From: an uncultured Lachnospiraceae bacterium
Lineage (GTDB): Bacteria; Bacillota; Clostridia; Lachnospirales; Lachnospiraceae
Assembly: GCA_934394615.1 (NCBI GenBank)
Contig: CAKRRJ010000003.1
Span: 1 to 58,501, forward strand
Length of the DNA stretch: 58,501 nt
Reading direction: 5' to 3'
Below are positions 8,152-15,785 of this stretch, one piece after another. The notes under the pieces were generated by a model. That model saw only the letters and a program-made list of their open reading frames with translations, was not told where the DNA came from and did no database searches. The position numbers were made by a program, and so were the translations under genes. The first letter of the stretch is position 1. Each line of letters begins with the position of its first letter.

Positions 8152-8808
8152 ATGATAGAAAAACAGATGATTGGTGAATGGACCGACGCGCTGGCGTCGA
8201 AAGCACCGGTACCGGGCGGCGGCGGCGCATCCGCGTTAGGCGGAGCCTTAGCGGCAGCTCTGGGGCAGATGGTGGCAAATTTAACCGTTGGAAAGAAAAA
8301 ATATGCGGATGTAGAGGAAACGATGCAGCAGATTCTTCAGAAACTGGAAGAACTCCAAAAAGAACTTCTGGCTCTGGCAGATGAAGACGCGAGAGTGTTT
8401 GCGCCTCTCGCGGCAGCTTACAGCCTGCCATCTTCCACGGAAGAAGAAAAGCGGGAAAAGGAACGTGTTATGGAAGAAAATCTTCTGGCAGCGAGCCTGG
8501 TTCCGCTTCAGATGATGGAAAAAACGTTCGTCGTACTGGATATTCTGTCATTTTTAGGGGAGAAAGGAAGCCGCATGGCGGTATCGGATGTTGGTGTTGC
8601 GGTTCAGTTTGCCCGCGCAGCTTTAAACGGAGCTGTTATGAATGTTTATATCAACACGAAATCCATGAAGGACCGGGATAAGGCAGAGGAGCTGAATGAG
8701 AAAGCAGACGCATTGATCGAGGACGGAACCAGACTGGCAGACCGGATCTATCAGAATGTAGTGGATCAGCTTGTCTGGCGCGGCAAGAGATGGACTGGAA
8801 CAATCTAG
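8152..8808 (+). CDS. fchA: Cyclodeaminase/cyclohydrolase family protein (probable methenyl-THF cyclohydrolase)
   Basis: 218 residues matching the formimidoyl-THF cyclodeaminase C-terminal domain family. APVPGGGGASALGGALAAALG is the folate-binding signature and VSDVGVAVQFARAALNGAVMNVYIN the second conserved block. Stand-alone members in acetogens and methylotrophs (Fch) hydrolyse methenyl-THF to formyl-THF, while the fused domain in animals is a cyclodeaminase. The ATG is 8 nt after AAAGGGAGG; an upstream in-frame GTG is less likely. It is directly followed by folD, whose own cyclohydrolase residues are replaced, which favours the cyclohydrolase role. No histidine-utilisation genes are nearby. 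Confidence 0.82.
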   Translation: MIEKQMIGEWTDALASKAPVPGGGGASALGGALAAALGQMVANLTVGKKKYADVEETMQQILQKLEELQKELLALADEDARVFAPLAAAYSLPSSTEEEKREKERVMEENLLAASLVPLQMMEKTFVVLDILSFLGEKGSRMAVSDVGVAVQFARAALNGAVMNVYINTKSMKDRDKAEELNEKADALIEDGTRLADRIYQNVVDQLVWRGKRWTGTI

Positions 8809-8865
8809 GCAGTTTACACCATGTGTGAAGCGTAATGAAATGCAGAGGAAACAGGGAGGACCGGC

Positions 8866-9702
8866 ATGAGAGTATTAAAGGGCGCAGAGGTTTCTGCAAA
8901 AATAAAGGAAGAGGTGCAGGTAGCACTTGCAAAACGAAATGGAGAGGCTCCGAAACTGGCCATCATCCGGGTGGGAGAGAATCCGGATGATATGTCTTAT
9001 GAGCGCGGTGCCACCAAAAAGATGGAGAATTTTGGCCTGCGTGTACAGTCTTATGTGTACCCGGCAGAGATCACGGACGCAGAATTCAAGGCAGAGTTTA
9101 AAAAGATCAATGAGGATCCGGATGTGACCGGAATTCTGATGCTGCGTCCGCTGCCGAAGCAGATCTGTGAGAAAGATATAGAAGGCATGATCAATCCGGC
9201 GAAGGATCTGGATGGTATTTCCCCGGTCAACATCGCGAAAGTATTTGCGGGTGACAACAGCGGTTTTGCGCCGTGCACGGCGGAGGCAGTTGTTGAGGTC
9301 TTAAAGGCGGCTGAAATCCCGATGACCGGAAAACGCGTGACAATCGTGGGACGCAGCATGGTAGTCGGAAAACCGCTGTCTATGTTAATGGTAAAAGAGA
9401 ATGCGACGGTTACCATTTGCCACACAAAAACCAAAGACCTGCCGGGAACCTGCCGGAATGCGGAGATTCTGGTGGCAGCAGCGGGACGCGCGAAGATGCT
9501 GAACGCGGATCATGTGGGAGACGACGCGGTGGTGATTGATGTCGGCATCAATGTGGATGAGAACGGAAAGCTCTGCGGCGATGTGGATTACGATGCAATT
9601 CAGGAAAAAGCTCAGGCAGCGACTCCGGTACCGGGCGGTGTCGGAGCGGTGACGACGGCAGTGCTGGCAAAACATCTGGTGCAGGCAGCAGGATTGCTGT
9701 AG
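8866..9702 (+). CDS. folD: Methylene-THF dehydrogenase, FolD family, divergent at the cyclohydrolase residues
   Basis: 278 residues, normal FolD length. The NADP-binding GRSMVVGKPLSMLM, KDLDGISPVN and the C-terminal TPVPGGVGAVTTAVL are conserved. In bifunctional FolD a Tyr-x3-Lys pair and a Gln in the QLPLP loop drive the cyclohydrolase step. Here the first site reads SYERGATKK, with Tyr45 kept but Ala49 in the lysine position, and the loop reads MLRPLP without the Gln. Dehydrogenase activity can survive such changes; the hydrolysis of methenyl-THF probably falls to the gene just upstream. ACAGGGAGG precedes the ATG. A MITE-like element begins 24 nt after the stop. Confidence 0.92.
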   Translation: MRVLKGAEVSAKIKEEVQVALAKRNGEAPKLAIIRVGENPDDMSYERGATKKMENFGLRVQSYVYPAEITDAEFKAEFKKINEDPDVTGILMLRPLPKQICEKDIEGMINPAKDLDGISPVNIAKVFAGDNSGFAPCTAEAVVEVLKAAEIPMTGKRVTIVGRSMVVGKPLSMLMVKENATVTICHTKTKDLPGTCRNAEILVAAAGRAKMLNADHVGDDAVVIDVGINVDENGKLCGDVDYDAIQEKAQAATPVPGGVGAVTTAVLAKHLVQAAGLL

Positions 9703-9725
9703 GAAGAGGCAGCAGGAAGAATTTT

Positions 9726-9858
9726 GTTACTGTACACGGGTAGGCATTTTCTGAACTGAAAATGCCGTATGATACAGTGATGGCAGCAGATTTTGCCGAT
9801 TTGGAATGCAAAGCATCGGCAAAATCCGTTGCTGTTTGCGCAACGCGTGAACAGTAAC
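9726..9858 (+). mobile_element. 133-bp MITE-like element, copy 2
   Basis: Ends GTTACTGT and ACAGTAAC are perfectly complementary, and the inverted repeats extend to 15 bp with two mismatches. The flanks are agaatttt at 9718-9725 and agaatttt at 9859-9866, a perfect 8-bp target duplication. Internal hairpins are GGCATTTTC/GAAAATGCC, GATTTTGCCGAT/ATCGGCAAAATC and CGTTGC/GCAACG. It differs from copy 3 at 6 of 133 positions and from copy 1 at 4. It lies in the folD-flavoprotein gap. Confidence 0.93.
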
Positions 9859-9892
9859 AGAATTTTCGGAACGGGAAATCTGGAAAATATGG

Positions 9893-9919
9893 TTCCGGGC
9901 AGATTGCGGCTGCCCGGAA
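9893..9919 (+). other. Perfect 10-bp hairpin upstream of the flavoprotein gene
   Basis: TTCCGGGCAG and CTGCCCGGAA pair around ATTGCGG. No T-tract follows, so it is not a standard terminator. Confidence 0.5.
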
Positions 9920-9977
9920 TGCGAAATCTGTCATATCTGGAAAAACAGACAGGAAATCAGCGAAAGGGGATATTTAC

Positions 9978-10607
9978 ATGGCAAAAGTATTACTGATCAA
10001 TGGAAGCGGAAATGAGCACGGATGCACGTTCACCGCTCTGAGCGAGGCAGCAAAGGCATTGCAGGAGGAAGGCGTGGAGACTGAGATCATCCAGCTTGGA
10101 AAAGGTCCGGTCCGCGACTGTATCGGCTGCGGCGCATGCGGAAAACTGGGAAAATGTGCATTTGATGAAGATCAGGTCAATGAAGTGGCAGCGAAGGCAA
10201 AGGAAGCGGATGGTTTCATTTTCGGAAGCCCAGTCTACTACGCGCATCCGAGCGGAAGAGTGCTCTCTTTCCTGGACCGTCTGTTTTATTCCGCAGGCAG
10301 CGCGTTTGCGTACAAGCCTGGTGCGGCAGTGCTCTCCGCGAGACGAGGCGGAATGACGGCATCCTTTGATGTACTGAATAAATATTTTGGCATCAGCAAC
10401 ATGGTAACGGTCGGTTCCCAGTACTGGAATATGGTGCACGGCAACAAGCCGGAGGAAGTGCTTCAGGATCTGGAGGGACTGCAGACCATGCGCACCCTGG
10501 GCCGCAATATGGCCTGGGTGATCCGGTGTATTGAGGCAGGAAAAGCAGCCGGCATCACCGCACCGGCCGGAAGAGAGGAACGGGCAAGAACCAACTTTAT
10601 CCGATAA
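9978..10607 (+). CDS. NAD(P)H-dependent flavin oxidoreductase, flavodoxin-fold family
   Basis: 209 residues. The N-terminus VLLINGSGNEHGCTFTAL is the FMN-phosphate loop of the NADPH-dependent FMN reductase / iron-sulfur flavoprotein family, and FIFGSPVYYAHPSGRVLSFLDR contains the second FMN contact (SPVYY). A CIGCGACGKLGKC cluster (from about residue 48) resembles the cysteine motif of iron-sulfur flavoproteins, though spacing does not prove a cluster. AAAGGGGAT precedes the ATG. Its electron acceptor is unknown. The neighbouring GNAT gene follows at 50 nt. Confidence 0.85.
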   Translation: MAKVLLINGSGNEHGCTFTALSEAAKALQEEGVETEIIQLGKGPVRDCIGCGACGKLGKCAFDEDQVNEVAAKAKEADGFIFGSPVYYAHPSGRVLSFLDRLFYSAGSAFAYKPGAAVLSARRGGMTASFDVLNKYFGISNMVTVGSQYWNMVHGNKPEEVLQDLEGLQTMRTLGRNMAWVIRCIEAGKAAGITAPAGREERARTNFIR

Positions 10608-10657
10608 GTCAGAATGTTGCCGGGAAAATGGGCCAGAGGCGAGAAACAGGAGGAACT

Positions 10658-11146
10658 ATGGAAATCAGAAAAGCAAACATGCAGGATCTGCCGGAAATCT
10701 TAAAACTTTACGCGGAAGCACGAACATTCATGCAGGAGACAGGAAATGGAACCCAGTGGGGAACATCCTATCCGCCCAAAGAACAGGTGGAGGCGGATAT
10801 CCTGGCAGGAAAAAGCTATGTGTGTGAGGCAGATGGTGTGCTGGCCGGAGTGTTCTATTTTTCTGAAGGACCGGATCCGGATTACGCGAAGATTTATGAG
10901 GGAAGCTGGATTGGAAATGGTCCGTACCATGTTATGCACCGCGTGGCAGCTCCGGGGCGTGTAAAGGGGGCTGGTTCTTTCTGCATCCGCTGGTGTGTGG
11001 AGTACAGCGGTAGAAATCTCCGGATCGATACCCACAGAAACAACCTTCCGATGCAGCATGTGCTGGAAAAAAACGGGTTTACCCGGTGCGGAATCATCTA
11101 TCTGGCAGACGGGGATGAACGGATTGCGTTTGAGATCCGTCCATGA
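10658..11146 (+). CDS. GNAT family N-acetyltransferase
   Basis: 162 residues starting at an ATG with AGGAGG. MEIRKANMQDLPEILKLYAEAR is a typical GNAT beta1-alpha1, and the C-terminal NNLPMQHVLEKNGFTRCGIIY is the conserved motif B, as in uncharacterised Lachnospiraceae and Lactobacillales acetyltransferases. The usual R/QxxGxG/A loop is replaced by APGRVKGAGSFCIRWCVEY, a variant seen in this subgroup. Substrate unknown. It probably shares a transcript with the flavoprotein gene. Confidence 0.82.
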   Translation: MEIRKANMQDLPEILKLYAEARTFMQETGNGTQWGTSYPPKEQVEADILAGKSYVCEADGVLAGVFYFSEGPDPDYAKIYEGSWIGNGPYHVMHRVAAPGRVKGAGSFCIRWCVEYSGRNLRIDTHRNNLPMQHVLEKNGFTRCGIIYLADGDERIAFEIRP

Positions 11147-11180
11147 TCTTTGTTTCAGGAAATACAGGAACAGACAGGCA

Positions 11181-11197
11181 TACGGGAGCCATCCCGT
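11181..11197 (+). other. Short perfect hairpin after the GNAT gene
   Basis: TACGGGA and TCCCGTA pair around GCCA. It lacks a T-tract. A second hairpin (GCTGCCGC/GCGGCAGC, within 11294-11323) lies just ahead of the next gene's ribosome binding site. The rest of the 198-nt gap shows nothing I can name. Confidence 0.4.
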
Positions 11198-11344
11198 AAA
11201 TAGAAAAATTGTGCATGATTTTGTCGGAACCGGTAGCTTTCTGGGGATAAACATGCTAAGATGGAAACACGGTATCGATGCAGAGATACTGGAGGCTGCC
11301 GCTTATGAGGCGCGGCGGCAGCAACTGGAGAGGAGGCTGCAATT

Positions 11345-11947
11345 ATGAGTAAAGTCATTACCATAAGCCGTGAGTTTGGAAGCGGCGGGCGCGAAATAGG
11401 ATTTCGCCTGGCAGAAAAGCTTGGCATCCCGTTTTACGATAAAGAAATCATTTCCATGGCAGCGGAGGACAGCAATATTTCCGAGGATGTATTCCACCGT
11501 CATGATGAGGTAATTGGAAACAAAGAACGGATCGATCACGATTATGTGTCGGTAAATCCGTTTTCCTTATACGAGGTTCCGGTATCGGATCAGGTGTTTA
11601 TGGCGCAGTCCCAGATCATCAAGAAGCTGGCACAGGAAGGTCCGTGTGTGATCATTGGCCGCTGTTCCGACATTCTGGTGGAGGACGGCTTCCATGTATT
11701 TATCTGTGCGGGCATGAAAAAGCGCGTAGAGCGCATGCTGGCGCTGGAGCCGCAGGAGAGTCCGAAAAAAATGGAGAGCCGTATGCGTCAGATCGATCAG
11801 AAGCGCCGTGACTACTACCAGTATTACAGTGGAAACGAGTGGGGCAACCCGAGAAACTATCACCTGAGCTTAAACAGCGGAAAGCTTGGTGTTGAGAAAT
11901 GTGTTGATATCATCGCGGAGAGTCTGAAATTGTATGAACAGCAGTAA
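11345..11947 (+). CDS. Cytidylate kinase-like family protein
   Basis: 200 residues of the cytidylate kinase-like family. VITISREFGSGGREIGFRLAEKLGIPFYDKEII is the family hallmark: a nucleotide-loop relative in which the usual GKS/T lysine is absent and GSGGREIG is found. CVIIGRCSDILV and the C-terminal KRRDYYQYYSGNEWGNPRNYHLSLNS are further signatures. The biological substrate of this family is unsettled. GAGGAGGCTGC lies upstream of the ATG. It overlaps the following MATE gene by 14 nt, so translation is probably coupled. A larger relative is at 37582-38619. Confidence 0.85.
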   Translation: MSKVITISREFGSGGREIGFRLAEKLGIPFYDKEIISMAAEDSNISEDVFHRHDEVIGNKERIDHDYVSVNPFSLYEVPVSDQVFMAQSQIIKKLAQEGPCVIIGRCSDILVEDGFHVFICAGMKKRVERMLALEPQESPKKMESRMRQIDQKRRDYYQYYSGNEWGNPRNYHLSLNSGKLGVEKCVDIIAESLKLYEQQ

Positions 11948-13325
11948 TCAGGACTCTGGAAAACAGAATAACACGGATTCAAAGAAGAATCAGGCACTTG
12001 CGGTCAGCATGACAGAAGGATCTCTCTGGAAGAACATCTTTCTGTTCAGCTGCCCGCTGATTTTTTCCCAGCTTCTGGAAGTCCTGTTTAATCTAAGCGA
12101 TGTGGCTGTCGTGGGCCGCTTCGCGGATTACCGTGCGCTGGGATCGGTTGGTTCTACAAGCCTTCTGGTAACGCTGTTTACCGGATTTCTCATTGGCATG
12201 GGCAGCGGCGTAAATGTCCGGGTTGCACATGGCCTTGGAGCCGGAAACCAGAAGGAGACAGAGGACACGATCCATTCTTCTTTCCTGATCTGTCTTTTTA
12301 CGGGACTGCTTATCTGTATCATCGGCTTGACCAGTTCCAGGGCATTTCTGACACTTCTTCACACGAAAGATGAGCTGATGGAGGGCGCGGTCAACTATCT
12401 GAGAATCTATTCTCTGGGTATGCCGGCACTGGGACTTTACAATTTCGGCAACGGTGTTATGAGTGCCAGAGGCGATACCAAACGGCCGCTGGTTTATCTG
12501 TTTATGGCCGGGGTGCTGAATGTGATCATGAACCTGATCTTTGTTATTGGTTTTCACATGGCGGCAGAAGGCGTTGCGATTGCCAGTGTCATGGCGCAGT
12601 ATGTATCGGCAGGGCTGGTTTTGCACCATCTGTGGAGCCGGAGAGATGTCTGCCGTCTGGATCTTCGCAAACTTCGTTTTCATAAGACAGCCGGACAGGC
12701 GGTTCTGATGCTTGGCATTCCGGGAGGACTTCAGCAGGCAATTTTCGCGATCGCCAATCTGTTTGTGCAGGCAGGGGTCAATTCTTTCGATGCAGTCACG
12801 GTTTCCGGCAATGCAGCGGCAGCCAACACAGATCCGCTGGTTTACAATTCCATGTTTGCGTTCTATACAGCCTGCGCAAGCTTTATGAGCCGGAACCTGG
12901 GTGCCGGGAAAAAAGACAGGGTACTGAAAAGTTATTTCATCTGTCTGACGTATGCGTTTGCGGCCGGAGCGCTTCTTGGCGGCTTATTTCTGGTGTTTGG
13001 CCAGCAGTTTTTATCCCTCTTCGCGACAGAACCGGCAGTTATTGAGGCAGGTAAGGAGCGGCTTTATATCATGTCGTTTTCCTATGCTGTTTCAGCATTT
13101 ATGGATGGCTCCATCGCGGCATCCCGCGGAATCGGAAAGAGCATTCCGCCGACGGTTATCGTCATTCTGGGATCCTGTGTGTTCCGCGTGATCTGGGTAT
13201 TTACGATCTTCGCCCACTTCCATACGCTGACATCCCTGTATCTGCTGTACATCTTCTCCTGGACTATCACAGGAGCGGCAGAGGTGGCGTACTTCTGGAG
13301 GAGCTACCGGAAGCTGGCCGCGTAA
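11934..13325 (+). CDS. MATE family efflux transporter
   Basis: 463 residues. After a polar, Asn/Ser-rich N-terminal tail of about 25 residues come twelve predicted membrane segments with the MATE signatures LFNLSDVAVVGRFA, GSGVNVRVAHGLGAG and MSRNLGAG. The start ATG lies inside the end of the kinase-like gene. It shares little beyond family motifs with the MATE at 6304-7662. Substrate unknown. Downstream is the palindromic island at 13341-13881. Confidence 0.92.
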   Translation: MNSSNQDSGKQNNTDSKKNQALAVSMTEGSLWKNIFLFSCPLIFSQLLEVLFNLSDVAVVGRFADYRALGSVGSTSLLVTLFTGFLIGMGSGVNVRVAHGLGAGNQKETEDTIHSSFLICLFTGLLICIIGLTSSRAFLTLLHTKDELMEGAVNYLRIYSLGMPALGLYNFGNGVMSARGDTKRPLVYLFMAGVLNVIMNLIFVIGFHMAAEGVAIASVMAQYVSAGLVLHHLWSRRDVCRLDLRKLRFHKTAGQAVLMLGIPGGLQQAIFAIANLFVQAGVNSFDAVTVSGNAAAANTDPLVYNSMFAFYTACASFMSRNLGAGKKDRVLKSYFICLTYAFAAGALLGGLFLVFGQQFLSLFATEPAVIEAGKERLYIMSFSYAVSAFMDGSIAASRGIGKSIPPTVIVILGSCVFRVIWVFTIFAHFHTLTSLYLLYIFSWTITGAAEVAYFWRSYRKLAA

Positions 13326-13356
13326 AAATTTGATTTACAAAATCTAGTAAAGGTCC

Positions 13357-13557
13357 GAAGTTCCGGGACCGTCATACAGAACCGCAGACACTAAGTGGAA
13401 TTTTGTACTTCGTGTACTCCGCCGCTTATTGCCAACCCTGCGAACCAAACTCGTTCGCGTTGCTCACTCAAACAGGGTTCTCCGGGTTGGCGCTATGCTC
13501 GTACACGAAGAAAATTCCAATGTGTCTGCTTGTTCTGCATGACGGTCCCGGAACTTC
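13357..13557. repeat. Long imperfect palindrome A (201 bp)
   Basis: The arms begin GAAGTTCCGGGACCGTCAT on both strands, continue through CAGACAC and TTGGAATTTT or TGGAATTTT to CTTCGTGTAC. The centre has smaller nested hairpins (GCCAACCC/GGGTTGGC and GCGAAC/GTTCGC). Confidence 0.8.
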
Positions 13558-13591
13558 TATGTTACTGGCTTTTCTACGATAATAAATAACG

Positions 13592-13666
13592 CAGCCAGAA
13601 AGGTATTAGTGGAAGTTGAAAATTTTGGCTTTTATCAATATCGTTCTGGCTGTTTTTATTTTTTGT
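13592..13666 (+). terminator. Terminator-like hairpin between the palindromes
   Basis: CAGCCAGAA (13592-13600) pairs with TTCTGGCTG (13644-13652) and is followed by a T-rich run. It could end the MATE transcript, though the loop is long (43 nt). Confidence 0.5.
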
Positions 13667-13684
13667 AGTGGAGCCAATAAAGTA

Positions 13685-13865
13685 GAAGCCGGTCGGGGCG
13701 GTATCCTGCGTAGCATAAATATAGGTGTGATGTGTCCGGCTCTGTCGCGACTGACGTTTGAGGGGGACGAACGATAAGTCCGTCCATCCGCAAACGGCTG
13801 TCAGCGCAGCTGTCCGAACACAACACCTATATTTTGCGCAGCGGGATACCGCCCCGATCGGCTTC
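13685..13865. repeat. Long imperfect palindrome B (181 bp)
   Basis: The arms begin GAAGCCGGTCGGGGCGGTAT (right arm reversed: one mismatch, GAAGCCGATCGGGGCGGTAT) and share ATATAGGTGT further in. The centre carries GGACGAA-type and TCCGTCC segments that can pair. It lies right after the LysR stop on the minus strand. Confidence 0.8.
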
Positions 13866-13903
13866 GGACCTTTATTAGTTTCGTCTTATAATTGCAATTT
13901 TCC

Positions 13904-14803
13904 TCAGAAATTCTCAAAATCAATCCCCTTTACATAGTTTATAAAGTTCGCGGCCAGATGGTTCTGCAGTTCCGCCGGGTGGTAGACCATCCAGGTTTTC
14001 CGGGTGAATGCGGTTCCGTCTTTGTTGATCATGGGAACGTAATAAAGTTCCGGATCGTTGCGGAAAAACCGGCTGTCGGAGATGATGCCGTATCCGAGAT
14101 CGTGCCGGATCATGGCCAGACAGGTGTCGCCGTGGTTGACCTTCATGCGGATGTTGGGCTTTTTGTCGTAGTGCTGGTACCACCAGGTGTTTGTTGCCTG
14201 GACGATAGAAGGCTCCTTGACGTAATCAATCTGCGGAAGGTCCGGCAGGTGTTCCAGGTCGATCGGTGTGTGGCTGACAAGATAGATCTGGTCTTCTGAG
14301 AGCTGAACTTTTTCCAGGGCAGAGGGCACGGTGCCGCGGGCAAAGCCAATCTGAATGGAGCGGTCTTCTGCCAGATGGATGACCTGGTTGCTGAGCGCCG
14401 TGGTGATCATGATCTTCACATCCGGGTACTGTCTGGAGTAATCCTGAATCAGGGCGGGCAGCACAAAACGGGTATAGCTGTTTGGCGCGCCGATCAGGAG
14501 CGTACCAATCTGACCATTCGAGACATTTTCCAGGTTATGCTGAACCTCTTCGATTGCCTCAAAGATAGAGCGGGCACGTTCAGCCACGTACTCGCCTTCC
14601 GGGGTGAAAATCACGCCTTTTGACGTACGGATGAAAAGTGTGGTATTCAGTTCCTGCTCGATCATTTGCAGGCGTTTGCTTAAGGCCGGCTGCGTGATAA
14701 AGAGCAGGTTTGCTGTTTTCGATATGCTTTTTGTATTGTATAGGGAAGCGATGATCTTCCAGTCCTGGTCTCTCATAGAATTCTTTATAACAGTCAGAAA
14801 CAT
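13904..14803 (-). CDS. LysR family transcriptional regulator
   Basis: About 299 residues from the chosen ATG. A winged helix-turn-helix with SISKTANLLFITQPALSKRLQMIEQELNTTLF is followed by the co-inducer-binding domain (NGQIGTLLIGAPN onwards). The start is uncertain: in-frame ATGs lie at 14842, 14803 and 14776, and none has a strong ribosome site. LTTR N-termini favour 14776 or 14803, and a -10 box at 14868-14863 fits the two downstream starts better. It diverges from the sugar-acid cluster, with a T-N11-A palindrome between them, so it likely controls that cluster in response to a sugar-acid intermediate. Confidence 0.88.
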   Translation of the reverse strand: MFLTVIKNSMRDQDWKIIASLYNTKSISKTANLLFITQPALSKRLQMIEQELNTTLFIRTSKGVIFTPEGEYVAERARSIFEAIEEVQHNLENVSNGQIGTLLIGAPNSYTRFVLPALIQDYSRQYPDVKIMITTALSNQVIHLAEDRSIQIGFARGTVPSALEKVQLSEDQIYLVSHTPIDLEHLPDLPQIDYVKEPSIVQATNTWWYQHYDKKPNIRMKVNHGDTCLAMIRHDLGYGIISDSRFFRNDPELYYVPMINKDGTAFTRKTWMVYHPAELQNHLAANFINYVKGIDFENF

Positions 14804-14862
14804 TTCTGTTTCCGTTCTGTCCTTTCTTTTTCTGGTATGCATGACATTTTGAAGTTGCTCTC

Positions 14863-14868
14863 ATTATA
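14863..14868 (-). promoter_or_regulatory. -10 box of the LysR gene
   Basis: TATAAT on the minus strand; the -35 region at 17 bp is poor, which suits an activator- or self-regulated promoter. Confidence 0.45.
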
Positions 14869-14900
14869 TCACGAATTTGCTTGTTATAAATTTATCAAAT

Positions 14901-14915
14901 ATTCCATTTTGGAAT
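14901..14915. promoter_or_regulatory. LysR-type operator candidate
   Basis: ATTCCATTTTGGAAT is a perfect 6-bp inverted repeat with the T-N11-A form of LTTR sites. It lies in the divergent gap between regulator and target genes. A second overlapping inverted repeat (AATTGC ... GCAATT, about 14913-14940) follows. Confidence 0.6.
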
Positions 14916-15019
14916 TGCGGACCTATGAAGAATGGCAATTTCAAAAATCCTCCAGTCTGCGTTAAAGTAAAGGCAGAGCAGAACATGTTTCTGGAAAGAA
15001 CTGAAACGAGGTGAAAATT

Positions 15020-15676
15020 ATGGCTGTGATCGCGCTTGCAAGTGTGACATTAAATGCGGTGAACCCAATGACGGATTTCCTGCGGGAGAGGGATCCATCG
15101 CTCAAGGTGAGAAACTATCTGGACAGTTACCTGCTGGAAAAGGTGGGAAAAGAAGACGGCGTAAACGATGCATCGGTAAAGAGGATGTTTGATCTGGTGG
15201 CGACGGCAGCAGATGACGGAGCGGATGCCATTCTTATTACCTGCACGATTTTTTCCCCGTATGCGGAAGTTTTTTCAAAAGTCCTTTCCAAACCGGTTGT
15301 GAGTCCGGATCAGGCGATGCTGGATGCTGTGGCAGCAAAGAATGGAAAAACAGCAATCATCTGTACCTTCATCGGAACGGTAGAAATTACCAGAAAAATG
15401 TATCAGAGCCGCTGCCGCGCAGCCGGAGTACCGGACGATGTGGATCTGTATGTGGCAGATGGCGCGCTGGATGCGCTCAATGAAGGCGACTGGGATACTT
15501 TCCATGAGCGGATCCGTAAGAAAGTCCGCGAACTGGATGCGGAGTATGACAATATCGTACTCGCCCAGATTTCCATGGCCGGAGCCGCAAGAGGCATGGA
15601 GCTGCAGCATGCAGCGCTGTTTTGCAGTCCGGAGAGTGCGTACCAGACGGTGCGCAGTCTGCTGGAGCATAGATGA
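15020..15676 (+). CDS. Aspartate/glutamate racemase family protein
   Basis: 218 residues of the Asp/Glu/hydantoin racemase superfamily. The two catalytic-type cysteines are visible: Cys75 in ILITCTIFSPY and Cys202 in ALFCSPESAY. The ATG lies 7 nt after GAGGTG; a GTG nine bases upstream overlaps that site and is unlikely. It is the first gene of a cluster with a class II aldolase and a DUF1537 kinase, under a divergent LysR gene. Its substrate is unknown. Context suggests a role on a four-carbon hydroxy-acid instead of cell-wall glutamate, but this is inference. Confidence 0.82.
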   Translation: MAVIALASVTLNAVNPMTDFLRERDPSLKVRNYLDSYLLEKVGKEDGVNDASVKRMFDLVATAADDGADAILITCTIFSPYAEVFSKVLSKPVVSPDQAMLDAVAAKNGKTAIICTFIGTVEITRKMYQSRCRAAGVPDDVDLYVADGALDALNEGDWDTFHERIRKKVRELDAEYDNIVLAQISMAGAARGMELQHAALFCSPESAYQTVRSLLEHR

Positions 15677-15785
15677 CACAGAAGACAGCCGGGATGAAAA
15701 TGACTGCTCAGGTACTTTCAAAGAGGTAAATATCAGAGAAAGGACATTGTGAGTCAGAGAATGATTGCGGAAATGGAGAGATAAC

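Larger units (their letters stand above)
13341..13881. repeat. Gene-free island of nested long palindromes
   Basis: A 541-bp region bounded by near-identical inverted repeats (CTAGTAAAGGTCCGAAG at the left, reverse of CTTCGGACCTTTATTAG at the right; 18 of 20 bases over the full arms). It contains two large imperfect palindromes, 13357-13557 and 13685-13865, and a terminator-like hairpin between them. No reading frame in the 578-nt gap between the MATE and LysR genes looks coding. It may be a composite mobile-element remnant or a structured intergenic repeat. Confidence 0.75.

Noticed and set aside
13395..13589. 64-residue open frame in palindrome A
   Set aside because: The sequence is explained by the palindrome; the peptide is cysteine-rich and shows no family features.
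15011..15019. GTG start of the racemase-family gene
   Set aside because: The GTG overlaps the GAGGTG ribosome site that serves the ATG at 15020.
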